Position numbers and translations under genes: made by a program. Below the pieces are notes generated by a model. The model made no database searches and was not told the DNA's origin. It saw only the letters and a program-made list of their open reading frames with translations. DNA of 64,000 nucleotides, taken from positions 96,811 through 160,810 of the forward strand of contig CAJTXA010000006.1 in assembly GCA_910579865.1 (NCBI GenBank), in the 5' to 3' direction. The stretch comes from an uncultured Lachnospiraceae bacterium. GTDB lineage: Bacteria; Bacillota; Clostridia; Lachnospirales; Lachnospiraceae. Positions 53,481 through 62,485 of the stretch are shown here, one piece after another; position 1 is the first letter of the stretch; every line of letters starts with the position of its first letter.

Positions 53481-54497
53481 TTATTCTTCATATCCATTTG
53501 GATTGTTCTTCTGCCATCTCCAGGAGTCTTCACACATCTCAAGTACCCCCCGTTCTGCTTTCCATCCAAGTTCTTTCTCTGCCTTTGAAGCATCTGAATA
53601 ACAAGTTGCTATATCTCCAGCTCGTCTTCCTTTTATTACATAAGGAATCTTTACTCCACTTGCTTTTTCAAAATTTTTTACAATATCTAATACACTATAG
53701 CCTACACCTGTTCCTAAATTGTAAACACAAAGTCCGGCGCCTTCTTCAATCTTCTTCAAAGCCTTTACATGTCCAATCGCTAAGTCTACTACATGGATAT
53801 AATCTCGAACTCCTGTTCCATCTGGAGTATCATAATCATCTCCAAATACGCTTAATTCTTTTAGTTTTCCAACTGCCACCTGTGTAATATAAGGCATTAG
53901 ATTATTTGGTATTCCATTTGGATTTTCTCCCATTGTTCCGCTTTTATGTGCTCCTATTGGATTAAAATACCGAAGTAAAATAACATTCCATTCTGGATCG
54001 GCCTTCTGCATATCGGTTAAAATCTGTTCTAACATCGATTTTGTCCATCCATAAGGATTCGTACACTGTCCCTTTGGGCACTCCTCTGTAATTGGAATAA
54101 ATGCTGGATTTCCATAAACAGTAGCAGAAGAAGAAAAGATAATATTCTTTACCTTATGTTTGCGCATCACATCTACAAGCGTTAAAGTCCCTGCAATATT
54201 ATTTTGATAATATTCCCATGGCTTTTGTACCGACTCTCCAACTGCTTTTAACCCAGCAAAGTGAATACAAGAATCAATGGTTTCCTTTGAAAAAATTTCT
54301 TCCAATCCTTCCCGATCCAAAATATCCACTTTATAAAATGTGACAGGTTTTCCAGTAATCGCTTCCACTCTCTTTAATGCTTTCTCACTTGCATTAGAAA
54401 GATTGTCCACTACAACAACCTCATATCCTGCCTGTTGCAACTCCACCACGGTATGTGTGCCGATATATCCAGCACCTCCTGTTACTAATACTGCCAT
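53481..54497 (-). CDS. galE: UDP-glucose 4-epimerase
   Basis: 338 residues, short-chain dehydrogenase fold. NAD site TGGAGYIGTHTV, catalytic S124-x(n)-YGWTK pair (SSSATVYGNP and NPYGWTKSMLEQIL), and the UDP-sugar region RYFNPIGAHKSG. Interconverts UDP-glucose and UDP-galactose for galactose use and surface polymers. AraC-type gene lies 24 bases upstream, yqeY 33 bases downstream. Confidence 0.97.
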   Translation of the reverse strand: MAVLVTGGAGYIGTHTVVELQQAGYEVVVVDNLSNASEKALKRVEAITGKPVTFYKVDILDREGLEEIFSKETIDSCIHFAGLKAVGESVQKPWEYYQNNIAGTLTLVDVMRKHKVKNIIFSSSATVYGNPAFIPITEECPKGQCTNPYGWTKSMLEQILTDMQKADPEWNVILLRYFNPIGAHKSGTMGENPNGIPNNLMPYITQVAVGKLKELSVFGDDYDTPDGTGVRDYIHVVDLAIGHVKALKKIEEGAGLCVYNLGTGVGYSVLDIVKNFEKASGVKIPYVIKGRRAGDIATCYSDASKAEKELGWKAERGVLEMCEDSWRWQKNNPNGYEE

Positions 54498-54520
54498 AAA
54501 TCAATTTCCACCTTTCTCTA

Positions 54521-55513
54521 TTATTCAGTAAATGTTTTTTCAACATTTTCTGTCAGCCTTTCCCGATATTCCCGAGGACTTATTCCATGTTTCTTCCGAA
54601 ATATCTGATAAAAATAACTAGTATTATCATATCCTACTGCGAAAATAATATCAGAAACGGAAAGCTTTGTCTGTGTTAAAAGTTCTTCTGCTTTCCCTAT
54701 TCGCTTTCGAAGTAAAAGTTCCTTAAAAGTTGCTCCTGTATTTCTCTTAATCATTCTGCTATAACTATATAAAGGCTCCTCCATCTGATTTGCTAGATCC
54801 ATAAAACTAGCATTTCGATAATCTTCCTCAATTAAACGAAGAGCTGCCATTACCAATCTATGTTCCCTTTGATTTTCATAACTTTGTACAATCTTATCTG
54901 TATAATTTAATAAATTTAAAAATAAAAGTCCCATCGTAATAGAATTAATCTTTCCAGCTAAATCTGACTTTTCCAACAAGGTCCAAATCATATTTTCCAT
55001 TAAATTCTGTATAGGAAGCACATCTGCTACCATAAAGTGCAGATAATCTGCCTTTCCTGTATCCTGACAAAGCGAACTGACAATAAAACTTCGGAGTGGA
55101 CTTTCTTCTTCTAACATCGCATAAGCTACATCAAAAAACTCTGGTAATACAATAAAGTTAATTGCAATATCTTCCTGATAAGCTGCCTCAATCGCATGAA
55201 AAGCATGTTGATTCAAAAAAAGCAGCTCTCCCTTATTTAATATTACTTTTGTTTCTTCATTGATCCAATGTACTGTTTTTCCAGAACACATATAAATAAT
55301 CTCAATATAATCATGCTTATGTTTTGGAAACTCTATAAATCGTGTATGTGTGCGAATATCTATCAATTTTCCCTTTTCTAACATTTTTTTACTAACAATT
55401 GTAAAATCTGCCTGATCGGTATAACGCCCTTTTTCAATTTCTTCACACCCATCCAAAATCTCTTGTTCCTCTTTTGTAATTTGTTTTAATCTTTTTAATA
55501 AATCCGAATTCAT
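54521..55513 (-). CDS. AraC family transcriptional regulator
   Basis: 330 residues. N-terminal cupin sensor (FIEFPKHKHDYIEIIYMCSG, then NKGELLFLNQHAFHAI) and C-terminal double HTH (SFMDLANQMEEPLYSYSRMI, SVSDIIFAVGYDNTSYFYQIF, SPREYR). Lies between mutY (31 bases) and galE (24 bases), all same strand. Ligand unknown; control of galE or of the rhamnose genes nearby is only a guess. Confidence 0.9.
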   Translation of the reverse strand: MNSDLLKRLKQITKEEQEILDGCEEIEKGRYTDQADFTIVSKKMLEKGKLIDIRTHTRFIEFPKHKHDYIEIIYMCSGKTVHWINEETKVILNKGELLFLNQHAFHAIEAAYQEDIAINFIVLPEFFDVAYAMLEEESPLRSFIVSSLCQDTGKADYLHFMVADVLPIQNLMENMIWTLLEKSDLAGKINSITMGLLFLNLLNYTDKIVQSYENQREHRLVMAALRLIEEDYRNASFMDLANQMEEPLYSYSRMIKRNTGATFKELLLRKRIGKAEELLTQTKLSVSDIIFAVGYDNTSYFYQIFRKKHGISPREYRERLTENVEKTFTE

Positions 55514-55543
55514 TTTTCTTTTTTCCCAACAAACCTGTCCTTT

Positions 55544-56764
55544 TTATAAAGCCTTATTTTCTTTTATGTGATCCATATACTTTGTAAAAACAGAAAATGC
55601 AGATGGAATTGCAATTTCATTTCTTATATCTTCTACTGAAAACCATTCTAATTCCTGTTTTATTTGAAAGATTCCATTTTCTGCAATCATTCCAATCTTT
55701 TGTTCTAAACGCTTTTCTCTCCATTCGTTTTCTGTTTCTATAAGATAGCCTTTCATATGCCATTCCACATGAGAAAAAATATGTTTTGCCTCTTCGATTG
55801 GTACTATTGATTTTATCTCAATTCCCCAATTTTCCAGAACTTCTCTTGCCTCTTTTTCTTCCAACTTCCCTGATACATTGGGAAATTCATACATTCCAGC
55901 TAACAATCCACTCTCTGCCCGTCTATGAAGCACCACCTTTTTCTTTCTAGAAAAATTCAATTCTTCCAATTTTGCATCTCTATCTTCTAACAAACGAATT
56001 ATAAACACTGTTATCTCTTCAATTCGTCTTGTTTTCTTTTTTGTTTTAACTGGAAGCTTCATTACAACCTGATGTTCATAAGCTAGACAAAATTTTTGAA
56101 TCGGACATTCCCTACATTTTGGTTCTCCATTTGGAAGGCAAACTATAGCCCCTATCTCCATCATAGCCTGATTAAAGATCCCAGCATCCATCTTTGGCAT
56201 ATGTTCCTTCAGCAATTCCTCTGTCTGTTTCTTTGTTGATGCTTTTGTAATATCCTCATAACTTTCTGTTAATCGAGCCATAACTCGAAGTACATTGCCA
56301 TCCACAGCTGGAACTGGAATCCCATATGCTATTGAAGCAATCGCTCCAGCGGTATAGGAACCTACACCAGGAAGACTAAGCAATTCTTCATAATCTGCTG
56401 GAAGTTCTCCTTGATAGCGTTCCACTATTATTTTCGCTGCTTTTTGCAAATTTCGCACTCGATTATAATAACCAAGTCCTTCCCAAAGTTTTAAAAGTAC
56501 CTCTTCCTCACATTTTGCTAAAGCAGGAATATCTGGCAAAGTCTGAATAAAGCGGGAAAAATAAGGTTTTACTGCTTCTACTCGTGTTTGCTGCAGCATA
56601 ATCTCTGATATCCAAACATAATAGGATTTCGGTTCGGTTCGCCATGGAAGAATTCGAGCCTGCTTATGAAACCATTCCAATAAAAATGGAGTTATCTTTT
56701 CCACTCGCTCTTCGGGCTTTATTTTAAGCAGAGCATCTTTTTGAATAAACATATTTTCTTCCAT
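55544..56764 (-). CDS. mutY: A/G-specific adenine DNA glycosylase
   Basis: 406 residues. HhH-GPD domain with catalytic residues in IMLQQTRVEAV (Glu site) and LLSLPGVGSYTAGAIAS plus VPAVDGNVLRV (Asp), 4Fe-4S cysteines in CLPNGEPKCRECPIQKFC, and a C-terminal NUDIX-like domain that reads 8-oxoguanine (MYEFPNVSGKLEE, HIFSHVEWHMKGY). Removes A opposite 8-oxoG. ATG 56764 after AGAGGAAATGA. Confidence 0.96.
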   Translation of the reverse strand: MEENMFIQKDALLKIKPEERVEKITPFLLEWFHKQARILPWRTEPKSYYVWISEIMLQQTRVEAVKPYFSRFIQTLPDIPALAKCEEEVLLKLWEGLGYYNRVRNLQKAAKIIVERYQGELPADYEELLSLPGVGSYTAGAIASIAYGIPVPAVDGNVLRVMARLTESYEDITKASTKKQTEELLKEHMPKMDAGIFNQAMMEIGAIVCLPNGEPKCRECPIQKFCLAYEHQVVMKLPVKTKKKTRRIEEITVFIIRLLEDRDAKLEELNFSRKKKVVLHRRAESGLLAGMYEFPNVSGKLEEKEAREVLENWGIEIKSIVPIEEAKHIFSHVEWHMKGYLIETENEWREKRLEQKIGMIAENGIFQIKQELEWFSVEDIRNEIAIPSAFSVFTKYMDHIKENKAL

Positions 56765-56837
56765 TCATTTCCTCTTATCTACTGTTTCATCTCTAGTATT
56801 TACCTTATATTTTTAAACGAAACACTTTCTTTTTCTA

Positions 56838-57320
56838 CTAATTCTTTGGATAGTTCATTCTTTCTTCTCCAATCTGCTCTAATACTTCTTGTATATATTT
56901 TCTTGCATAATACTGAGCCATAGAAAGATTCATATCCAAATAATTTCCACAATCTTTAGCAGAAGCTCCGGGAATCTCTCCAGTAAATTCTATTACAAAT
57001 TGAAACATTTTCTTTAACAATTCCAAAATATCCTGTGCTTTTAAGTCACCAGCAAGAATCAAATAGCATCCTGTTCGACATCCCATAGGCCCAAAATAAA
57101 TAACTCTTTCTTTCCATTCTAAATCATTCCTCAAAAAAGTAGCACAAAGATGTTCTAATGCATGAATCGCTGCTGTATCCATAACTGGTTCTACATTTGG
57201 TCTAGTCATTCGCAAATCAAAAGTTGTCAAAACTTCTTTCCCCACATAATCTTTTCGAGAAACATACACCCCTGTTAGTAAATCTAAATGATTTACTGTA
57301 AAACTAGCAATCTTTTCCAT
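56838..57320 (-). CDS. luxS: S-ribosylhomocysteine lyase
   Basis: 160 residues. Metal site H53-x3-H57 (HALEH) and C124, catalytic C81 (GCRTGCYL). Cleaves S-ribosylhomocysteine to homocysteine and the AI-2 precursor. The usual CRTGF reads CRTGC here. Own promoter at 57387-57415. No pfs/mtn gene next to it. Confidence 0.96.
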   Translation of the reverse strand: MEKIASFTVNHLDLLTGVYVSRKDYVGKEVLTTFDLRMTRPNVEPVMDTAAIHALEHLCATFLRNDLEWKERVIYFGPMGCRTGCYLILAGDLKAQDILELLKKMFQFVIEFTGEIPGASAKDCGNYLDMNLSMAQYYARKYIQEVLEQIGEERMNYPKN

Positions 57321-57386
57321 TCTTTCTATCGTTCCTTTCTGCCTATCATTGCTTTATTAAAAAAACAATCCTTTCTTTTCGATCTA

Positions 57387-57415
57387 ATTATACGTTCCAT
57401 CTCGTAATTATGCAA
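57387..57415 (-). promoter_or_regulatory. luxS promoter
   Basis: Minus strand TTGCAT (57410-57415), 17 bases, TATAAT (57387-57392), about 60 bases before the start. The rest of the 282-base gap to the next gene is AT-rich without visible structure. Confidence 0.75.
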
Positions 57416-57602
57416 TAACATTTCGAAATCATTCTTTTTACCCTTGCCATTTTCTTAAAGTTTCTTTTACTTTTAAAAGTTCTATTTTCTTTCAAAAGGT
57501 TTTCATAATCTAAAAAATTAATTTATAGTGATTCTTTTACTATCTTTCATGGTTTTATATATCTTTTTTAGTTAATCACTTTATTTAAAATAAATTTTTT
57601 AT

Positions 57603-59408
57603 TTACAATCTTTCTTTGCTTGCAATATCTTTTGTTTTATTTACAATAATTGGCTCTTTTGTAATAGCAGCTTCCTTTATTATAAGTGCTTTATCTGTAA
57701 GATTGTCATTATTAGTCTCTTCTTTTTTTATTAGTTCTTCTTCATATTTTTGGAACAGAATCGATTCTGGATCTATTTTTTCTTCATAAGCTTTTATAAT
57801 CAATTCTTTTAAACGTTCTCCATATGTAAGATCTCCTAAAACAATCCATTTTTTATTTATCTTTCCTTTTTCTAATTTCTTTCTTTTTTCATTTGTTTCT
57901 TTCTCTTCATTTGGGATTTCTTGTTCCTCTATTAATTGTTTTAACCACTGAATATAGATTTTCTCGTCCTGTATCCATTCTGATGCTCCTGCATAATATC
58001 GCCATTCTTTTTGTTCAAAACTTTTACATTTTAAAAAAAATACATTTTGTTTTATTTGATGTTCAATCTGAATATCAGGTATATCTCTTTTTTGAAACTC
58101 TCTTGTTATTGCTTTTAAAAGCATTAACCTTACTGCTACAGCACTTCCTATATCCTTTGTTTCTTCTAATGTTTCCCAATCCGATAAACCAACTTTTATA
58201 CGAAGAAAATGAAGTGCTTCGAACAATTCAAATGCCTTTTTTCCTTTTGGCGAAACAGAATAAAGTGTTTCCATTCCTTCTATTTTGTATTGCCGCAAAT
58301 AGCCATAAGAAAAGAGTGTTTCACATTCCTTTTTCACCTCTTCTTCTCTCCTTTTTGTTATCGCTGTAATAAATTCAACTGTAATTCCTCCATATTGTCG
58401 AATTCCTCTAAATATTCGTTTTTTAAGTCCTTCCGTTAAACCTGATAAATCATTTCGAAAAGATTTTACACCAAATTTCTTTTTTTCTTTTTTTATACAG
58501 CTTTCTATTTTTACTATATATTTTTTAGAAGAAGTTTCTGTATTTTTTCCCTTTTCTTGTTCAAATTTTTGTTGTATTACATTCAGACTTTTTTCTCTTT
58601 CTAAGTTTTTCTGTTGTGTCTTTTCTTTTTGTTCTATATTTTGTTTCTCCCTTTTTTGTTGCATCTTTTTTAATTTGGATATTTTGGGTTTTGAATCTTT
58701 AAAATTTTCTTCCTTTTGTAAAAGTGTTTCCTTTGATTCCTTTAATTGAAATGTCGTCGTTTCTTCTTGTTGTATCAACTTAATCGGTTCTTTTACTACT
58801 TTCTTCTCCTCTAAAATTTCTTTTTTCTTATCTTTTAAAATTAATTCTTTTTTCTGTAAAACGGCAGCTACTACTAATTCTTTTTCAAAAAATCCCATCA
58901 ATTTTTGTACATAATCAATCAACTTTAATGCTTCTTTTTCTCGCCATGCTTTCATAAAAAGTACATATTTTTCCAAATTAAGTTTTACTTCTTCTTCTTT
59001 CATATGTTCTATTTTATAGCCAGAAAGCTCTTTCTGATAAATAACCAATGATTTTTCTAACTCTTCTCTATCAGAATATAATTGTAGAAACTCTTCTTTT
59101 GCAAGGAAATATTCCTCTCTCTCTTTTAAAAGTCGTTCCGTTGCAGTTACTGTAATACGTATCTGTTCAATATACTCTGGTACTTTTTCTGACATCTCTA
59201 ACCTACAATATTCCTCTTTACAGGTCTTTCCTAATTCACGTATGCTGCCTAATTGTTCTATTGTTCTCTGCAAAACAGTATCTGTTATCAAACGTTTTGC
59301 TGTAATCAAAGATAAAATCTCTTTTATATTGATTTCAAAAGAATCCATTTCATGATATAATTGTTCTATTGTTTTTTGCAGTCCATATATAACTTCTAAC
59401 CTTTCCAT
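57603..59408 (-). CDS. unrecognised coiled-coil protein with central winged helix
   Basis: 601 residues, lysine/glutamate-rich. 1-130: helical (EQLYHEMDSFEINIKE...). 150-300: long charged low-complexity linker with many KEE/QKK runs. About 315-395: a winged-helix-like unit (SGLTEGLKKRIFRGIRQYGG, FITAITKRREEEVKKECETL, FSYGYLRQYKIEGMETLYSV). About 400-520: a mixed alpha/beta part that weakly recalls replication-relaxation proteins (ALHFLRIKVG, KKWIVLGDLTYGERLKEL). The tail is charged. No signal peptide. AGGAGGGG precedes the ATG. I do not recognise the family; a mobile-element DNA-binding role is a guess. Confidence 0.6.
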   Translation of the reverse strand: MERLEVIYGLQKTIEQLYHEMDSFEINIKEILSLITAKRLITDTVLQRTIEQLGSIRELGKTCKEEYCRLEMSEKVPEYIEQIRITVTATERLLKEREEYFLAKEEFLQLYSDREELEKSLVIYQKELSGYKIEHMKEEEVKLNLEKYVLFMKAWREKEALKLIDYVQKLMGFFEKELVVAAVLQKKELILKDKKKEILEEKKVVKEPIKLIQQEETTTFQLKESKETLLQKEENFKDSKPKISKLKKMQQKREKQNIEQKEKTQQKNLEREKSLNVIQQKFEQEKGKNTETSSKKYIVKIESCIKKEKKKFGVKSFRNDLSGLTEGLKKRIFRGIRQYGGITVEFITAITKRREEEVKKECETLFSYGYLRQYKIEGMETLYSVSPKGKKAFELFEALHFLRIKVGLSDWETLEETKDIGSAVAVRLMLLKAITREFQKRDIPDIQIEHQIKQNVFFLKCKSFEQKEWRYYAGASEWIQDEKIYIQWLKQLIEEQEIPNEEKETNEKRKKLEKGKINKKWIVLGDLTYGERLKELIIKAYEEKIDPESILFQKYEEELIKKEETNNDNLTDKALIIKEAAITKEPIIVNKTKDIASKERL

Positions 59409-59586
59409 TCGTCCCCTCCTTATAAAAAATGATAGAATTATAAAAGTTGTATTTTATTTTAACATTTTACCTAATTATAATCAATGAAAATGCTTATATT
59501 TTTGACCATAAAACCCAACATAATCCAACATTTCTCTCTATCTTTTCTTCTTTTTTTTCTATTTTTCTTTTGAATTTTTCGACAAA

Positions 59587-59618
59587 AATAAGATTCATCT
59601 GTTACAATGAATCTTATT
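59587..59618 (-). terminator. terminator after the 83-residue Cys-motif gene
   Basis: AATAAGATTCAT (59587-59598) pairs with ATGAATCTTATT (59607-59618), 12 bases, loop 8. On the minus strand TTTTTG follows. Confidence 0.88.
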
Positions 59619-59643
59619 TATACAAAATATCACAATTTCTTTC

Positions 59644-59895
59644 CTATAATTCATAATCTTTTAATAATATCTTTTCTCTTGACAGTTCTCTCATATCTTG
59701 AACTGTTGGCAAGCCATATTTTCTACCAAATTTACATAATTCACACCCACAATGTATTTTTCCTTTTGAATATTTCCCATCACATTTATACCAATCTAAT
59801 CCATATACTGCACGACTGATACGTTTTTTTCTTTGTATCACTTTGTTTCTTACATATCTACGATACGCAATGTCTCTTTTTACTTTTTTCTTCAT
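59644..59895 (-). CDS. small basic protein with C-x(n)-HCGCELC motif
   Basis: 83 residues. The first 30 are strongly basic (KKKVKRDIAYRRYVRNK), the second half has C38 and HCGCELC (C49, C51, C54), which could bind zinc, then KFGRKYGLPTVQDMRE. Similar tiny HCxCxxC proteins occur as uncharacterised genes in gut bacteria; RNA binding is a guess from charge. AAGGAGG precedes ATG 59895. It has its own structured leader (59897-59980) and terminator, so it is a regulated transcription unit. Confidence 0.75.
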   Translation of the reverse strand: MKKKVKRDIAYRRYVRNKVIQRKKRISRAVYGLDWYKCDGKYSKGKIHCGCELCKFGRKYGLPTVQDMRELSREKILLKDYEL

Positions 59896-59896
59896 A

Positions 59897-59980
59897 AAGA
59901 GTCCTCCTTGATATTATTTGCACCCTGTAAGCACCTATCAAGGTTATCAAAATGCTTACAGGTTGCATATGTGGACTCTT
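59897..59980 (-). promoter_or_regulatory. candidate structured leader RNA (pseudoknot covering the ribosome binding site)
   Basis: In the minus-strand RNA: P1, 8 bases, AAGAGUCC (59980-59973) with GGACUCUU (59904-59897); P2, 10 bases, 59962-59953 with 59933-59924, loop 19; and a pseudoknot of 8 bases, CCUUGAUA in the P2 loop (59943-59936) with UAUCAAGG (59913-59906). The GGAGG site (59907-59903) is shared between P1 and the pseudoknot. Connecting loops are 9, 2 and 10 bases, the last A-rich, as in compact H-type pseudoknots. No T run follows P2, so it is not a terminator. Confidence 0.6.
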
Positions 59981-60198
59981 AGTTTTATCATTTTACTAAT
60001 TTGAAACATTTTTCCTCTCCAAAATTCTCTGCAAATTAATAAAGCAACTAATAAAAATATTGTACTTTATTCTAATACTTTTATTTTTATACTCTTTCTT
60101 CTTTACTTACAAATTTTTGTAGTATAATATTCCTATCTTCAAATAGAAATTTCTTCCGTAAATTATTTTTTACATTTAATAATTTTCTATATAATATA

Positions 60199-60351
60199 TT
60201 ATTCCATATCTAACTTTTTAAGTTTTCCTCTTACTGTTCTCCGATTACTTCTCTTATATTTCCTCCAGCCTTTATGATTATAGACCCAGCATACATATCT
60301 TCTATCGAACTTGTCCTCATAAGATAATTGCTTCCAATACCCTTTTCTCAT
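60199..60351 (-). CDS. very small basic protein (50 residues)
   Basis: ATG 60351 has AAGGAG 6 bases upstream and opens MRKGYWKQLSYEDKFDRRYV, then CWVYNHKGWRKYKRSNRR and ends KLKKLDME. About a third of the residues are Lys or Arg, with many aromatics, much like small RNA-binding proteins. It lies upstream of the 83-residue Cys protein on the same strand, 219 bases before its leader. Two tiny basic genes together suggest a functional pair. No family recognised; being short, it could still be spurious. Confidence 0.55.
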   Translation of the reverse strand: MRKGYWKQLSYEDKFDRRYVCWVYNHKGWRKYKRSNRRTVRGKLKKLDME

Positions 60352-60701
60352 ATATTCTCCTTAAGAATTTTTATCTAAAATTAAAACTTATCTACTATCT
60401 TAATTTTTACTTTTCCTTATAATTATTAATATAGCTATTTCATTCAATAAAAATCCTCTCTATTAATACTTAATTATCATATATTAAATCGGCAATTATG
60501 GCAACTATAATAACAAGTAGAATAAAAAATTTGAAAAAATACAGACAAACAAGGCAAATGATAATTACAAAAAATAGAGCAAAAAAAGTTTAAGAAAACA
60601 ATGAAATTATATATTTTTTATGATAAAATAATAACATTAAACAATTCAATAATTGATATTTTTTATAAACTTAAATAACGCTAAGACGGAGGAAAACAAC
60701 T
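60352..60701. other. AT-rich intergenic stretch
   Basis: No convincing gene. A plus-strand 31-codon frame near 60498 (RIKNLKKYRQTRQM then stop) faintly recalls an XRE repressor N-terminus and is probably a remnant. The end holds GGAGG (60688-60692) of the next gene. Confidence 0.4.
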
Positions 60702-61457
60702 ATAAACAATAGATATATAATAAGGAAAGAATACAAAAATTTAATTTTATTTTTACTTATTTCGTTCTTGCTTCCCTTTGTAGCTATTATTGCACAAACA
60801 ATGATATCAAATGATTTTATTTGTTTTATTCTTTATGGAATACAAGCTGCTGCTCCAACAATTTCTGCAATTATTGTACTCTGTTTGAACAAAAAAATGA
60901 AAATGTATTTCACCCAAATGTTTCAGAGAAAACATTTGAAAATAGCTATTATTCTCCCATTTTTTATTGTGTGTACAACCATGATTTTGGCAAAAATAAT
61001 TTTTTGTGTCCTATTTGGAAGCTATTTTATGTTAGGGAGTATCTCGATAGCTCAATTTATTATCATACTATGGGCACTTTGGGCAGAGGAAATAGGATGG
61101 AGGGGATATTTAGAACCATTACTCAAGATGTGTGGTGTTCACAAATGGATCGCTCCTTGTATTGTAGGTGTGATATGGTGCTTATGGCATTATCATTTTT
61201 TTATACAAAATGGTACAGATGTGCCAATTCCATTATTTTTTATCAGTTGTATTATTGAAAGCTATATTTATAGTTTTTTAATGAGTATTACTTATAATAG
61301 TATCATATCAGCAATGATATATCACTTTGCATGGAATTTATTGATACATATAACAGCAATAAATCCTTCTGAAAATAATGGAAACATATTTCCATATATT
61401 ATTTTAGTCATATTAGAAACATTGGTATTGTTTATATTCTGGAGTACAACAATCTAA
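60702..61457 (+). CDS. CPBP family intramembrane protease, ATA start
   Basis: About 252 residues from ATA 60702 (I/M)NNRYIIRKEYKNLILFLL, or 229 from TTG 60768. Several membrane helices, with the CPBP (CAAX protease and bacteriocin-processing) motifs AEEIGWRGYL (E-E-x3-R) and WCLWHYHFF plus YHFAWNL. GGAGG lies 9 bases before the ATA, exactly where an ATG would be expected, and the frame from it gives the missing first membrane helix. No SD serves TTG 60768. Either a non-canonical start or a start-codon mutation. CPBP proteins often give bacteriocin immunity. Confidence 0.75.
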   Translation: MNNRYIIRKEYKNLILFLLISFLLPFVAIIAQTMISNDFICFILYGIQAAAPTISAIIVLCLNKKMKMYFTQMFQRKHLKIAIILPFFIVCTTMILAKIIFCVLFGSYFMLGSISIAQFIIILWALWAEEIGWRGYLEPLLKMCGVHKWIAPCIVGVIWCLWHYHFFIQNGTDVPIPLFFISCIIESYIYSFLMSITYNSIISAMIYHFAWNLLIHITAINPSENNGNIFPYIILVILETLVLFIFWSTTI

Positions 61458-61496
61458 AATAAATATAAGCTTACTATCCAGAGTGAATGGCTTCAC

Positions 61497-61601
61497 ATGA
61501 AAAATGAATACGCAAAAAAATTAGTTGTCTTAATTCAAAAATGGAAAGGTGACTATTATGATAAGTTAAATACAAATAGTGCAGGAGGAAATTGCCCATG
61601 A
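61497..61601 (+). pseudogene. short frame, probable gene remnant
   Basis: A frame open from 61458 reads NKYKLTIQSEWLHMKNEYAK and ends GDYYDKLNTNSAGGNCP, overlapping the lipoprotein start as ATGA. The only ATG (61497) has no ribosome binding site. The composition looks protein-like, so it may be the 3' end of a lost gene. Confidence 0.25.
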
Positions 61602-62395
61602 ATATACCAAAACTAAAAATATTATTACAAATATTTTTCTTGGCTCTTATCTGTTGTATGCTTTGTGCTTGCCAAACAAACAACACCTTATTGCAAACTA
61701 CTCAGCTGAAAAAGTCTCCTCAGCAAATACTGGAAGAACAGCTTATAGACGATACTCATGATGCCTTTTTGGTTAATACTGGTGGCGAACTTGGAATACT
61801 GCTGGTAACAGCTGAGTTGGACGAGAAGACTCCAACAGAGGTTTTCTATGCTACTGTACAATTTACTGTTTGGAACCCGAACTATATGGACGAACCTCTT
61901 CAAATTCTGATAGCAGATACAAATATCTTCTTGGATTGGAGTGTCATAGATGCCAACTTTGATGGATATATGGATTTTTCCTGCACCTATCTTCGGGGAA
62001 TCCAGCCCTATTATGATCACCTTTGGATTTGGAATGAAAAACATAAGAAATTTGAGTCTGTTCCAGAATATGATGAGATTTCTACGCCCAGTCTGGATGA
62101 GGAAACAAAAACTATCTACGGATTCAACCGTAGCAGTGTAGCAGGTGATGGCATCACCACCTTTCATCGTTGGAAGGATGGGAAACTAGTGTGTGTACGG
62201 CAAATCGAATCGTATGTTTCATGGAAAACTACCACTATTTCCGTAAAAGACAGAATTGACGGAGAACTACAACAAATCTATTATAAGGAATTTCTCTGGT
62301 CTGACGAAGAACCCGAAAAACAAGGGACTTGGCGACAGGCGGCATACATATGGTCTGATTTAAACTATCATGGTGAGTCAACGGAAGAAAATTAG
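61598..62395 (+). CDS. lipoprotein with XAC2610-like beta domain
   Basis: 265 residues from ATG 61598, which has GGAGGAAAT upstream (an in-frame TTG two codons earlier is rejected). Lipobox LCAC with C25. The extracellular part contains SVIDANFDGYMDF, an Asp-rich calcium-like loop typical of FG-GAP/XAC2610-type domains, followed by YLRGIQPYYDHLWIWNE. Often found in mobile gut islands. Ligand unknown. Intact, unlike the genes that follow. Confidence 0.7.
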   Translation: MNIPKLKILLQIFFLALICCMLCACQTNNTLLQTTQLKKSPQQILEEQLIDDTHDAFLVNTGGELGILLVTAELDEKTPTEVFYATVQFTVWNPNYMDEPLQILIADTNIFLDWSVIDANFDGYMDFSCTYLRGIQPYYDHLWIWNEKHKKFESVPEYDEISTPSLDEETKTIYGFNRSSVAGDGITTFHRWKDGKLVCVRQIESYVSWKTTTISVKDRIDGELQQIYYKEFLWSDEEPEKQGTWRQAAYIWSDLNYHGESTEEN

Positions 62396-62485
62396 TTATG
62401 AACAAAGGAACAGCCAATATGATCGAAAGATATTTTCTCCTCCCCTCAAAATGCTTTAAAGGTTTGCAAATTCCTCCACTATTCT

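Noticed and set aside
57321..57602. SAM-type riboswitch before luxS
   Set aside because: A normal promoter lies close to the start and the remaining leader is too short for the known SAM folds.
59924..59962. The 10-base hairpin as a terminator of the 50-residue gene
   Set aside because: It is followed by GTGCAAATAAT, not a T run, and lies 219 bases past the stop, within the next gene's leader.
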